Shown here one piece after another: positions 1 to 9,918 of a stretch of DNA of 64,000 nt. Within the stretch, counting starts at the first letter, position 1. Every line of letters starts with the position of its first letter. The translations under genes were made by a program, and so were the position numbers. The notes beneath the pieces are model-generated. The model was not told the DNA's origin and did no database searches. It worked only from the letters and a program-made list of their open reading frames with translations. The DNA comes from Acidobacteriota bacterium (GTDB lineage Bacteria > Actinomycetota > Acidimicrobiia > Acidimicrobiales > Microtrichaceae): positions 124,001 to 188,000 of the forward strand of contig QEUP01000001.1 of NCBI GenBank assembly GCA_003577145.1. The letters run 5' to 3'.

Positions 1-659
1 CCAAGGAGCCGCCGGAGGACTTCGTGATGGAGGTCCTCGTCGATTGCATGAACACCCGGCTGGTCGTGGTGGGCCAGGACTTCCATTTCGGTCATCAACG
101 CCGGGGCAACGTGGCCCTCCTGCGGGAGCTCGGGCAGGCCAACGGCTTCTCCGTCATCGGACACCACCTGGTCGACCGGTTCGGTCATGACGCCCGCGAC
201 GACACCCTCGTGTCGTCCACGGCGATTCGTCGCGCCCTTCACGATGGTCGGCTGAACGATGCGAACGCCTTGTTGGGTCGGCCGCACGAGATGCGCGGGC
301 CTGTCGTCCGTGGTGACGGCCGGGGTCGTGAGCTGGGATTCCCCACTGCCAACATCGCCATCGCGCCCGAGATGCTCATGCCGGCCGACGGCATCTATGC
401 GGGTTGGTACGATCGGCCGGGCGGCGACACCCACCCCGCGGCGATCTACATCGGGACCCGGCCGACCTTCTACGCCAACGAGGAGATGTCGCTTCTCGAG
501 GCGCACCTGCTGGACTTCGACGGCGACCTGTATGGCGAGATGGCAAGGGTTCACCTGATCGAGCAGTTGCGCGGCGACAAAGCCTTCGACACCGCCGAGG
601 CGCTTGCTCGCCAGCTCCGGGTGGATTGCGAGGACGCGCGTGTCGTCCTCGGTGCTTGA
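1..659 (+). CDS. ribF: Bifunctional riboflavin kinase/FAD synthetase, 5'-truncated
   Basis: The 3' 218 codons of ribF; the reading frame is open through base 3 and the start lies before the window. RibF phosphorylates riboflavin to FMN and adenylylates FMN to FAD. The first residues (FVMEVLVDCMNTRLVVVGQDFHFG) belong to the end of the N-terminal nucleotidyltransferase domain, including the conserved VVGxDFxFG segment. The riboflavin kinase domain follows, with GRELGFPTANI near base 327 and PADGIYAGWY near base 384, both hallmarks of that fold. It sits upstream of rpsO and pnp, the usual actinobacterial order. Identification is firm; the missing N-terminus cannot be judged. Confidence 0.95.
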   Translation, partial: KEPPEDFVMEVLVDCMNTRLVVVGQDFHFGHQRRGNVALLRELGQANGFSVIGHHLVDRFGHDARDDTLVSSTAIRRALHDGRLNDANALLGRPHEMRGPVVRGDGRGRELGFPTANIAIAPEMLMPADGIYAGWYDRPGGDTHPAAIYIGTRPTFYANEEMSLLEAHLLDFDGDLYGEMARVHLIEQLRGDKAFDTAEALARQLRVDCEDARVVLGA

Positions 660-784
660 GGCGCACGTGGGGGGCGCGGCCTCGAGACATGCGTTCAGGC
701 CGAGATCGGGTGGTATGGCGGCGGGCAGGCCAAAAGCGGCCTATTTTCGTGCGGATGGGGGAAGCCAAGGAGGTGACTCCGCCA

Positions 785-1882
785 GTGAGTCAGATAGTCG
801 AGCCTGTAACCGGTCCCGCCGTGCAGCCGGCCGTAGAGGGTGCTCCGGTCACCACGCCGCGCCTCGCTCGTCACCTGATCCATCTTTCCGATGGGCACGC
901 GGTCGGTGTCGCCGTCAGCGGCCGCGGCATCCCGATCGTGGTCGTGCACGGCTTCTCGGCTGAGGGGTTTCTCTACGCCCAGACCCTCTCCCGCCTGGTG
1001 GCCATGGGTTTCAAGGTCGTAGCCGTCGATACCGCGGGACACGGAGGGACCCAGGGCCTGCCGGCCGGGGGAGGCGACCTGGAGGCCTACAGCGGGCTGC
1101 TGGGCAGGATCCTCGACGAGTTGGGCATCGAGCACGCGATCCTCGCCGGTCACTCCATGGGAGGTCGCCTCATCACCGATCTGGCGGCAGCGCGACCGGA
1201 ACGGACCATCGCCATACTCCTCCTGGACGCAATCGTCGGGGACACCTGGGACCGCATGGTGTACCTGTTCCGGTTGGCACCACCGCTGCTGGTGGGCATG
1301 GCCGTGGCGTTGGTGGCGGACACGTTGAACCCGCTGCCCCTGCTCAAGAACCCACAACAGGTGGCCAAGCTGTTCAAGTTGGTGGTGCCCAGCTACGCAG
1401 CCCACGTCGTCCAGCCCTGGCGTCTGCTCGGGCCGGCGTTCTCGATCCTGCGTTCGGGCCCGAGCACCCCGTCACTGACGGAGTTGGGCGAGTGGGAGGT
1501 GCCGGTGTTCGCCTTCCACGGTGAGTGGGACCTCGTGGTGCCGATCCGGACTGCCCACGATGCCGTCAGGCGGTCGAACGGGCACATGGTCATCATCGAG
1601 CGTGCGGGCCACTCGTGGCTCGTGAAGGATCCCGAGACCCTGCCTGCGGTCGTGTCGGATCTGATGGTCCGCGAGCTGGGCGAGGCCTGCCGCAGCGCCC
1701 TCGAGAGGGTCGGCCTGGACCCCCACACCGCTGACGTCGACCAGATCGAGGCGGCCCTCTACCGGCCTGACGCGTGGATCCTCGGGCTGTCGCCACCGAA
1801 CGTCACCCATGCGATTGCCGAGCGGCACCGGCGGCCCGCCTTCAACTGGGTGATCGAGGGAGACACCGCGGAGGCGGTGTGA
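785..1882 (+). CDS. Alpha/beta hydrolase
   Basis: A 365-residue alpha/beta-hydrolase fold protein inserted between ribF and rpsO. The nucleophile elbow GHSMGG gives Ser124, the acid is Asp249 in HGEWD and the base is His276 in ERAGHSW, so the catalytic triad is complete. VVVHGF near residue 58 supplies the oxyanion hole. An 80-residue tail follows the catalytic histidine. The start is GTG 785, preceded by a perfect AAGGAGG at 767-773; an in-frame ATG at 755 is possible but has no ribosome binding site. The family covers esterases, lipases and epoxide hydrolases, and nothing here identifies the substrate. Confidence 0.85.
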   Translation: MSQIVEPVTGPAVQPAVEGAPVTTPRLARHLIHLSDGHAVGVAVSGRGIPIVVVHGFSAEGFLYAQTLSRLVAMGFKVVAVDTAGHGGTQGLPAGGGDLEAYSGLLGRILDELGIEHAILAGHSMGGRLITDLAAARPERTIAILLLDAIVGDTWDRMVYLFRLAPPLLVGMAVALVADTLNPLPLLKNPQQVAKLFKLVVPSYAAHVVQPWRLLGPAFSILRSGPSTPSLTELGEWEVPVFAFHGEWDLVVPIRTAHDAVRRSNGHMVIIERAGHSWLVKDPETLPAVVSDLMVRELGEACRSALERVGLDPHTADVDQIEAALYRPDAWILGLSPPNVTHAIAERHRRPAFNWVIEGDTAEAV

Positions 1883-1909
1883 CAGCGGCGGTGGCTTCGG
1901 GGCTACACT
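1879..1909 (+). promoter_or_regulatory. Putative rpsO promoter
   Basis: GTGACA (1879-1884) and TACACT (1904-1909) look like -35 and -10 boxes, though the 19-nt spacer is long. The -10 lies in GGGGCTACACTG, a 12-mer that recurs exactly before the DEAD-box helicase gene (57183-57194). The predicted transcript has a leader of about 170 nt. Inferred by eye only. Confidence 0.45.
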
Positions 1910-1982
1910 GGTGCCTGTTCGTGCGCAGGTACAGGTGCGTGGGTCGTCTGGGCGGATCACGCCCAGGCCCGACGCTCTGCCA

Positions 1983-2003
1983 GGCCCCGGCTTCGGCTGG
2001 GCC
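1983..2003 (+). promoter_or_regulatory. UUCG-capped hairpin in the rpsO leader
   Basis: GGCCCCGGC and GCTGGGCC pair around a TTCG tetraloop closed by C-G, with one bulged C and one G-U pair. Ribosomal protein S15 represses its own mRNA through leader structures in several phyla, so this stem is a candidate autoregulatory element. Its sequence does not match any S15 leader class that I can recall. Confidence 0.35.
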
Positions 2004-2087
2004 GCACGCACCCCACAAGGGCTTCTCGCGACGGAATCCGCGTGCTGAAGCCGGGCCCGATGCCCACCGAGAGGAATGAGCCACCAG

Positions 2088-2360
2088 ATGTCCAAGACCG
2101 GCCTACCGGACAAGAACGAGACCATCGAGAAGTACCGCGTCCACGAAAGCGATACGGGCTCGCCTGAGGTGCAGATCGCCTTGTTGAGCGATCGCATCAA
2201 CCATCTCACCGAGCACCTCAAGGTCCACAAGAAGGACCATCACAGTCGACGAGGTCTCTTGATGCTGGTAGGCCGGCGACGTCGCTTCCTCGACTACCTC
2301 AAGCAGAACGACATCGAGCGCTACCGCTCCCTGATCACCGAACTCGGACTGCGGCGCTGA
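2088..2360 (+). CDS. rpsO: 30S ribosomal protein S15
   Basis: A 90-residue protein of normal S15 length with the signature [17 protein letters not shown] followed by [12 protein letters not shown] and a LITELGLRR end. S15 binds 16S rRNA early in assembly of the small subunit platform. The start is set at ATG 2088 because GAGAGGA (2069-2075) lies 12 nt upstream; the alternative ATG at 2076 would directly touch that ribosome binding site and add four residues. pnp follows 337 nt downstream, the widespread rpsO-pnp pair, although here a repeat element separates them. Confidence 0.97.
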   Translation: MSKTGLPDKNETIEKYRVHESDTGSPEVQIALLSDRINHLTEHLKVHKKDHHSRRGLLMLVGRRRRFLDYLKQNDIERYRSLITELGLRR

Positions 2361-2403
2361 CGCGCCCGTTCCTGGTCGGCGGGTCGTACCGTCGTAGCGC
2401 ACC

Positions 2404-2616
2404 AGCCCTGATTGTTCACGCGTTCACGCAAGCATCTCACTTCGCCCCTGAGCAGACCCCTGTGGCGTTCGAGGACCGGAGTCGAGCGGCATACGAGATA
2501 CCAAGGAGTTGAAAGCGCCTACCAGGTGAGTGCGCTCGAGCGCCGCGTTCTCCAAGGAGTGCCGCTGTTGTCAGCAGTTGACGCTGCTCGGGTCCTCACC
2601 GTGAATGATCAGAGCT
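2404..2616. repeat. Inverted-repeat-ended element, copy A (MITE-like)
   Basis: This 213-bp segment fills most of the 337-nt rpsO-pnp gap. Its ends are imperfect inverted repeats, AGCCCTGATTGTTCACG on the left and AGCTCTGATCATTCACG read inward from the right (14 of 17 match). Its reverse complement aligns along its length with the segment at 8754-8964, and its first 55 bases with 40748 onward. It has no convincing gene; a 91-codon open frame inside it looks like chance. It resembles a non-autonomous transposable element or an old insertion-sequence remnant. Confidence 0.7.
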
Positions 2617-2640
2617 ACATTTCAGGCAACCAAACCACAC

Positions 2641-2658
2641 GCGGCGGTGTACCGCCGC
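2641..2658 (+). promoter_or_regulatory. GC-rich hairpin ahead of pnp
   Basis: GCGGCGGT is followed after GT by its exact complement ACCGCCGC, about 35 nt before the pnp ribosome binding site. pnp leaders in other bacteria carry a stem that RNase III and PNPase use for autoregulation, so this may play that role; the function is inferred. Confidence 0.4.
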
Positions 2659-2697
2659 AAGCCGGGCGCCTTGCTGTGCGCCCGTAAGGAGAACCTC

Positions 2698-5076
2698 ATG
2701 GCGGAAGCCATTTCCGTTTCGGGTCCCGTGAACGGGGCCGAAGACAAGCAGATCACCCTCGAGACCGGCAGGCTGGCCGGCCAAGCCGACGGAGCCGTGC
2801 TCGGCTCCTTGGGAAACACGAGCGTCCTCGTGACGGCCACGGCGGCCAGGACCGTCAGGGAAGGCATCGACTTCTTCCCCCTGACGGTGGACATAGAAGA
2901 GCGGATGTATGCCGCCGGCAAGATCCCCGGTTCGTTCTTCCGGCGCGAAGGAAGGTCGGGGGAATCGGCCATCCTGACCTGCCGGCTCATCGATCGTCCG
3001 CTGCGGCCGTCCTTTCCCGACGGCTTCCGCAACGAAGTGCACATCGTCGGGACCGTCATGGGGGCCGATCAGGAGAACCCCTACGACGTCATCGCCATCA
3101 ACGCTGCTTCGGCTGCCCTGTGCCTCTCAGGCATCCCGTTCGGGGGACCGATAGGGGCGGTCCGGATCGCCCACAGCAGCGAGGGTCAATGGATCCCGTT
3201 CCCGACCTACGACGAAGGGGAGGACTCCACCTTCGAGCTCGTGGTCGCCGGTCGTCTGCTCGACGACGGTGACGTCGCCATAATGATGGTCGAGGCGAGC
3301 GGGACCGAGAACGCCTGGGAGCTCTACGAGGGCGGCACACGCAAGGTCGACGAGAGCGTGCTGGCAGAAGGGCTCGAAACCGCCAAGCGATGGATCAGAG
3401 ATGCGATCGATCTCCAGCGGCGGCTCGTGGAGGAGTTCGGTGACGTCGTCCCCCTCGAGTACGAGGTTCAGATCGACTACGGCGACGAGATCTACCGCGC
3501 GGTCGAAGAACTGGGTTCTGCCCGACTGGCTGAGACTCAGCAGATCGCCGAGAAGGCCGAGCGCGGAACAGCCGAGGACGCGGTCCGGGACGACATCTTG
3601 GCGGAGCTGCTCCCTCGTTTCGACGACGAAACCGCCGAGAAGCAGATCCGAGCGGCCATCCGGTCCATCACCAAACAGATCGTGAGGAAGCGCATACTCG
3701 AAGACGGGGTCCGCATCGACGGTCGTGGCGTGGCCGACATCAGGCCATTGAGTTGCGAGGTCGGAATCTTCCCGACTGCACACGGCTCGGGGCTGTTCCA
3801 ACGTGGGGAGACCCAGGTCCTCAACTTCACGACCCTCGGTGTGAAGCGCATGGATCAGATGATCGACGGGATCGACCCGGTCGAGAAGAAGCGCTACATC
3901 CACCACTACAACTTCCCTCCGTTCTCGACCGGCGAAACCGGTTTCATGCGAGGACCCAAGCGGCGCGAGATCGGCCATGGCCTACTGGCCGAGAGGGCGC
4001 TGGTTCCGGTGGTTCCCAAGTTCGACGAGTTCCCCTACACCATTCGCCTGGTATCCGAAGTGCTGTCCTCCAACGGCTCGACCTCCATGGGGTCGGTTTG
4101 TGCGTCGACGCTGTCGTTGATGGACGCCGGCGTGCCCATCAAGGCTGCGGTTGCCGGTATCGCCATGGGGCTCGTCAACGAAGGTGACCGCTACGTGACC
4201 CTCACCGACATCCTCGGTGCAGAGGACGCCTATGGCGACATGGACTTCAAGGTTGCCGGCACGGCCGACTTCGTGACCGCGCTGCAGCTCGACACCAAGA
4301 TCGACGGGATCCCCGCCGACGTGCTGGCGGCCGCACTCGAGCAGGCCAAGGTTGCCCGGATGGCGATCCTCGGGGTCATGACCGAGACCATCGCCGAGCC
4401 GCGTCCCGAGGTCGGTCCAACGGCGCCGAAGATCGTCAGCTTCGAGATTCCGATCGACAAGATCGGCGACGTCATCGGACCCAAGGGAAAGGTCATCAAC
4501 AGCATCCAACTCGAGACAGGTGCCGATATCAGCGTCGACGACGACGGGATGGTCGGGGTCGTCTCGATCGCGTCCAACGACCTCGGCGCGGTCAACGAGG
4601 CCCAGCGCCAGATACAGCTGATCCTGAACCCACCCCAACCCGAGGTCGGCGAGACCTATCGGGGGAAGGTGGTCAACATCACCAACTTCGGAGCCTTCGT
4701 CAACATCCTCCCTGGCCGTGACGGCCTGGTTCACATATCGAAGCTCGGCGGCAAGCGGCGACTCAGCAGCGTCGAGGAGGTTCTCGACCTCGGTGACGAG
4801 CTGCAGGTCCGCGTGGAGGATGTCGATCCCAGCGGGAAGGTGAGTCTCACTCCGGTCGGTGACCTTCCCGCCGGAGACGCTGAGGAGGATGCGGAGCCGC
4901 CGGGTGGGGGAGGGGCGGCAGAAGAGCGGGCGTCGGAGGAACGGTCATCGGGTGGAGGCCGCCGAAACGTCTCGTTCGAGGCGAAGTTCGAACAGGAGAT
5001 GGTCGAGGCGTACGGTCCGTTGGGCCCGGGTGCACCCGAACGTCAGCGGGGGGGCGGGCGGCGGCAACGTCGCTGA
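2698..5076 (+). CDS. pnp: Polyribonucleotide nucleotidyltransferase (PNPase)
   Basis: A 792-residue PNPase, the phosphorolytic 3'-5' exoribonuclease that can also add tails. Visible in order are RNase PH domain 1 (KIPGSFFRREGR near residue 78), the helical linker, RNase PH domain 2 (RIDGRGVADIRPL, then GSTSMGSVCASTLSLMDAGVP), a KH domain from about residue 583 with IGPKGKVINSIQ, and an S1 domain from about 651 with GKVVNITNFGAFV. The last 70 residues are acidic, then Gly/Arg-rich low-complexity sequence ending RRRQRR, longer than in E. coli but common in actinobacteria. The ATG at 2698 follows AAGGAG. Confidence 0.97.
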   Translation: MAEAISVSGPVNGAEDKQITLETGRLAGQADGAVLGSLGNTSVLVTATAARTVREGIDFFPLTVDIEERMYAAGKIPGSFFRREGRSGESAILTCRLIDRPLRPSFPDGFRNEVHIVGTVMGADQENPYDVIAINAASAALCLSGIPFGGPIGAVRIAHSSEGQWIPFPTYDEGEDSTFELVVAGRLLDDGDVAIMMVEASGTENAWELYEGGTRKVDESVLAEGLETAKRWIRDAIDLQRRLVEEFGDVVPLEYEVQIDYGDEIYRAVEELGSARLAETQQIAEKAERGTAEDAVRDDILAELLPRFDDETAEKQIRAAIRSITKQIVRKRILEDGVRIDGRGVADIRPLSCEVGIFPTAHGSGLFQRGETQVLNFTTLGVKRMDQMIDGIDPVEKKRYIHHYNFPPFSTGETGFMRGPKRREIGHGLLAERALVPVVPKFDEFPYTIRLVSEVLSSNGSTSMGSVCASTLSLMDAGVPIKAAVAGIAMGLVNEGDRYVTLTDILGAEDAYGDMDFKVAGTADFVTALQLDTKIDGIPADVLAAALEQAKVARMAILGVMTETIAEPRPEVGPTAPKIVSFEIPIDKIGDVIGPKGKVINSIQLETGADISVDDDGMVGVVSIASNDLGAVNEAQRQIQLILNPPQPEVGETYRGKVVNITNFGAFVNILPGRDGLVHISKLGGKRRLSSVEEVLDLGDELQVRVEDVDPSGKVSLTPVGDLPAGDAEEDAEPPGGGGAAEERASEERSSGGGRRNVSFEAKFEQEMVEAYGPLGPGAPERQRGGGRRQRR

Positions 5077-5181
5077 CGGGCGCGGCGGTGCCCGGCGCCG
5101 CCCCAGGCAAGCGCGCGGGCTCAGTGGGCACGAAACGAGCCGGTGCAGACCGTCCAGGGATTCGTTGCAACCCTCGACGGC

Positions 5182-5187
5182 TACTGT
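5182..5187 (+). promoter_or_regulatory. -10 box placing dapB on a leaderless mRNA
   Basis: TACTGT ends 7 nt before the dapB ATG at 5195, so transcription would begin at or next to the start codon. No -35 is obvious. Confidence 0.5.
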
Positions 5188-5194
5188 GTGCGTC

Positions 5195-5983
5195 ATGAGC
5201 CTGCGAGTCGGCGTCTTCGGGGCCGGAGGACGCATGGGCAGCACCGTGTGCCAGGCGGTCGACGCCGACCCTGCCCTGGAGCTGGTGGCTGCTGTCGATC
5301 CCCATCACGCCGGGCTGGACCTCCATTCGGTCGCCCACGTCGAGGGTTACGGGATCCAGGTGGCCGGGGATCCCGAGGTCTTCGTCGATGCCGCCGTCGA
5401 GGTTGCCGTGGACTTCACGCTGGCCGAGGCGGCGCGCGAGAACCTGCTGTGGCTCGCCCGCCAGAGGATTCATGCGGTGACCGGGACAACCGGGTTCAGC
5501 GAGCAGGACTATGCGGACTTCGAGAGAGCGTTCACCGATTCCAACTGCGTGATCGCTCCGAACTTCGCCATCGGCGCAGTGCTGATGATGAGGTTCGCTG
5601 AGATCGCCGCTCCGTTCTTCGAGACGGCTGAGGTAGTCGAGTACCACCACGACCAGAAGGTCGATGCGCCTTCCGGAACCGCGATGATGACGGCCCGCAA
5701 GATCGCCGAGGCGTCCAAGGACTGGGCGGCTGATCCGACCGAGCACGAGGTCGCCGAGGGTGCCCGTGGGGGTGTGGCCGACGGAATTCGTGTCCACGCC
5801 GTTCGTATGCGGGGGATGGTCGCACATCAGGAGGTGGTGATGGGCACGACCGGTCAGACCCTGACGCTGCGGCACGACAGCTACGACCGCACTTCCTTCA
5901 TGCCCGGTGTGCTGCTCGCCGTCAAGGCGGTATCCCAGCGGTCCGGGCTGACGGTGGGTCTGGACCGGCTGCTGGAGATCTGA
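5195..5983 (+). CDS. dapB: 4-hydroxy-tetrahydrodipicolinate reductase
   Basis: A 262-residue DapB that reduces the DapA product with NAD(P)H to tetrahydrodipicolinate on the lysine/diaminopimelate path. The N-terminal nucleotide motif is VFGAGGRMG, and the catalytic signature EYHHDQKVDAPSGTA (around residue 148) carries the conserved His pair, Lys and substrate-binding loop. The start ATG has no Shine-Dalgarno sequence, consistent with the leaderless promoter at 5182. dapA, dapC, dapD, dapE and dapF lie elsewhere in this window, each in a different small transcription unit. Confidence 0.97.
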   Translation: MSLRVGVFGAGGRMGSTVCQAVDADPALELVAAVDPHHAGLDLHSVAHVEGYGIQVAGDPEVFVDAAVEVAVDFTLAEAARENLLWLARQRIHAVTGTTGFSEQDYADFERAFTDSNCVIAPNFAIGAVLMMRFAEIAAPFFETAEVVEYHHDQKVDAPSGTAMMTARKIAEASKDWAADPTEHEVAEGARGGVADGIRVHAVRMRGMVAHQEVVMGTTGQTLTLRHDSYDRTSFMPGVLLAVKAVSQRSGLTVGLDRLLEI

Positions 5984-6110
5984 ACGACCGGGCCTACATC
6001 CATCACCACAGACGCCTGCTCGGTTCGGGGGAGCCCGGCAACAACCGGCGCGGCCGGAGGCGGCCCGATCCGGAACTCGACTGCAAGATCTGTCGTCTTC
6101 GGGCGGAGTA

Positions 6111-6968
6111 CTACTCGTTGTCGGCACTCTCGCGGATGTCGTGCTCGAGCTCGGCTACGGCAACGACGTCGCCCTTCTTGCGGGCCACCTGAACGACAAC
6201 CGTGATGACGACGAGCAGGACGGTACCGATGAGCAACCAGTTCTGGTAGCGGTCGATGAAGCGGAGGATCACGTCGAGCTGGTCGACGAACACCCACCCC
6301 AACCAGCGGATCAGCATCAGCCGGGCGATGGTGCCGCTCAGGTTCAAGCTGATGAACGTGAGAGGTCTCATGCCTGTTGCACCTGCCAGGAGGCAGACCG
6401 GGTTGTTCGGCGCGATGAACACCAGTGGCTTGGCGAAGCGTCCGAATACGTGCTCGAACTGGTAGAAGTAGCGGCTCGATCCGGGGTACCGGCGGGCGAA
6501 CCACTTGACTGCTCGTTCCCCGTAGAAGAAGCCCAGCACGTAGAACAGCGGGTCGGACAAGAGCAGCCGGAGCGTGCCGACGACGAAGAACGGCGTCACA
6601 GCCACCTGGTTGGTCACGAGGATGAGGATGCGATTCCGGGAGTTCATCGCCATCAGCAGCAGCGGGTGGTGTACGACGAGCTTCGGCGAGAGTGCGTCGC
6701 CGACCTGGGCTGTCACGACCAGCGAGACGAGCAGCACGGTGATCACCGGCAACAGCCAGCGGGGTGGATCGGGGTGGTCCTTGAACCGCTCGGTGATCCG
6801 CGCGTGCTCGTCGTCGATGGTGGCCGGGGCCTCGCCGACCACGTCGTCGTCGGCGTCGTCGTCGGTGGGCGACCGCTCAGGGCTCACCGGATGGGTGGCG
6901 GCATCCGTGTCGATGTCGTCAGGCGGCGCGGGTGTCCGGGCCGGGTCCGGCGATGGAGAGTCGCTCAT
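6111..6968 (-). CDS. VTT/DedA-like membrane protein
   Basis: A 285-residue protein with a 65-residue acidic, proline-rich cytosolic N-terminus and then several hydrophobic segments (WLLPVITVLLVSLVV, PFFVVGTLRLLLSD, a C-terminal LIGTVLLVVITVVVQVA). The central FYVLGFFYGERAVKWFARRYP and the FIAPNNPVCLLAGATGM motif fit the VTT (SNARE-associated, DedA-related) family, members of which are implicated in lipid carrier transport across membranes. The Asp-rich N-terminal tail is unusual. It is transcribed away from the acyl-CoA synthetase gene and shares a 148-nt divergent promoter region with it. Confidence 0.7.
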   Translation of the reverse strand: MSDSPSPDPARTPAPPDDIDTDAATHPVSPERSPTDDDADDDVVGEAPATIDDEHARITERFKDHPDPPRWLLPVITVLLVSLVVTAQVGDALSPKLVVHHPLLLMAMNSRNRILILVTNQVAVTPFFVVGTLRLLLSDPLFYVLGFFYGERAVKWFARRYPGSSRYFYQFEHVFGRFAKPLVFIAPNNPVCLLAGATGMRPLTFISLNLSGTIARLMLIRWLGWVFVDQLDVILRFIDRYQNWLLIGTVLLVVITVVVQVARKKGDVVAVAELEHDIRESADNE

Positions 6969-7116
6969 CTGGTTGTGGCTCCATTGTCGATCCTGCCAGC
7001 ACGCACCCTGCTGAGCTCGTGCCGACGAGGATACAGACCTTTACAGGGACGTAGGAGCCGAGGTAGAAGCAGGGTCCGGCCGGCTGATGCCATGGGTGCA
7101 GACGAGGGGAGTGTCG

Positions 7117-8751
<1,635 letters not shown>

Positions 8752-8753
8752 CT

Positions 8754-8964
8754 GGCCCTGATTATCCACCGTGAGGGCCCGAGCCCCACCAGAGCCCGAC
8801 AGCACAAGCGTTCTTGGACGGCGTGACGCTCGAGAGCATTCACCTCCGAGGTGCTCGGACCCGTTGGCATCTCGTGTGCTGCCCAACTTGGATCCTCCAA
8901 GGCTGAGAGGGTTGTCACCGACCAGCTGCGAGTCGCTCGTGCGAGCTCGTCAATGATCAGGGCT
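8754..8964. repeat. Inverted-repeat-ended element, copy B (MITE-like)
   Basis: A 211-bp element between the acyl-CoA synthetase stop codon and SURF1. Its ends are GGCCCTGATTATCCACC and, inward from the right, AGCCCTGATCATTGACG (12 of 17 match). It aligns to the reverse complement of copy A with shared blocks such as GTGAGG-CCCGAGC, CTCGAG-GCA-TCACCT and TTGG-ATCTCGT-TGC, spaced the same way. Divergence between copies suggests they are old. No gene is visible inside. Confidence 0.7.
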
Positions 8965-9015
8965 ACGCGGATGAGGGCGAGCCAGCGCGACAAGGCAGGG
9001 GTGAACGGCAGGACC

Positions 9016-9021
9016 TAGCCT
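9016..9021 (+). promoter_or_regulatory. -10 box for a leaderless SURF1 mRNA
   Basis: TAGCCT ends 7 nt before the GTG start at 9029. It lies just outside repeat copy B, so the gene's promoter is separate from the element. Confidence 0.5.
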
Positions 9022-9028
9022 CGCGGGG

Positions 9029-9895
9029 GTGTACCGGTTCCTCCTGAAACCCCGTTGGATCGTCTCACACGTGCTCATCGGCACGCTCATCTTCACGATG
9101 GCTGGCGCGGCCGTGTGGCAATGGACCCGCTACAACGAGGAGAAGGCCGGCGAGGAGCGCCTCGATGCGAGGCTGGCAGCCGCGCCGGTGCCGCTTCCGG
9201 ACCTTGTGAGCGTCGACGATCCGTACGATGTCGGCGATGACTTGGCCGGCACGAGAGTGGTGATCGAAGGCACCTACCTGCCCGAGGACGAGGTGACGGT
9301 ACGCAACCGCTCGCTGGAAGGTGTTCCCGGTAGCTGGGTGTTGACGCCGCTCCTCACCGAGACCGGCGTGGCGGTTGTCGTCAACCGGGGCTGGACGGAC
9401 AAGACAGCGGCAACCGTCACACCCGCGACCGCCGAGGCCGAGTCGGCGGGCAGCGCAGGTGACGCCGGAGATGTCGCCCCGCCCGATGGATCGGTCGAGG
9501 TCATCGGGGTCCTCCAACCGACGAGCACACGCCGCGGCTTCTTCAGCCCGAGCGATCCCGCAGGAGGGGTGCTGAGCGACATGGCCCGACCGGACCTCGC
9601 CCGGATCGAGCAGCAACTCGACGTTGAGATCTACCCCGTGGTCGTACAGCTCCAGGAGCAACAACCCGGCCAGCCGGGAGCCGAGCCGATTCCGGTCCCG
9701 GTCGACGAGCCCACGCCAGGCCAGAACCTGGGTTACGCGGGCCAGTGGCTGATCTTCACCACCATCGCCGTCTTGGGCTACCCGTTGATCCTTCACCGGG
9801 TTGCCCACTCGCGCCGGTCACCCGATGTCGACCTGACCGGGGAGGATGAACCCGAGCGCACGACGCAGGCGACCGCGCAGATGGGGTCGAGCTGA
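9029..9895 (+). CDS. SURF1 family cytochrome oxidase assembly protein
   Basis: A 288-residue protein with the SURF1 plan: an N-terminal membrane segment (VLIGTLIFTMAGAAVWQW, with the typical short cytosolic start RFLLKPRWI), a large external loop with the conserved GVPGSWVLTPLL and VVVNRGW motifs, and a C-terminal membrane segment (WLIFTTIAVLGYPLIL). SURF1 helps insert heme and copper into the aa3-type terminal oxidase. No oxidase subunit genes are nearby. The loop holds an Ala/Ser/Gly-rich insertion (around residues 138-150). GTG start, leaderless by prediction. Confidence 0.85.
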   Translation: MYRFLLKPRWIVSHVLIGTLIFTMAGAAVWQWTRYNEEKAGEERLDARLAAAPVPLPDLVSVDDPYDVGDDLAGTRVVIEGTYLPEDEVTVRNRSLEGVPGSWVLTPLLTETGVAVVVNRGWTDKTAATVTPATAEAESAGSAGDAGDVAPPDGSVEVIGVLQPTSTRRGFFSPSDPAGGVLSDMARPDLARIEQQLDVEIYPVVVQLQEQQPGQPGAEPIPVPVDEPTPGQNLGYAGQWLIFTTIAVLGYPLILHRVAHSRRSPDVDLTGEDEPERTTQATAQMGSS

Positions 9896-9905
9896 TCGCG
9901 CTGGC

Positions 9906-9911
9906 TACGCT
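9906..9911 (+). promoter_or_regulatory. -10 box for the first tetR gene
   Basis: TACGCT ends 7 nt before ATG 9919; no ribosome binding site is present, so a leaderless mRNA is expected. Confidence 0.5.
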
Positions 9912-9918
9912 GTGAGCC

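Noticed and set aside
404-784. N-terminal 127-codon extension of the alpha/beta hydrolase frame
   Set aside because: It lies mostly over ribF in another frame, is Arg-rich and unlike any domain; AAGGAGG at 767-773 points to GTG 785.
2412-2687. 91-codon open frame between rpsO and pnp
   Set aside because: It lies within repeat copy A, has no ribosome binding site or homology, and is better explained by the repeat.
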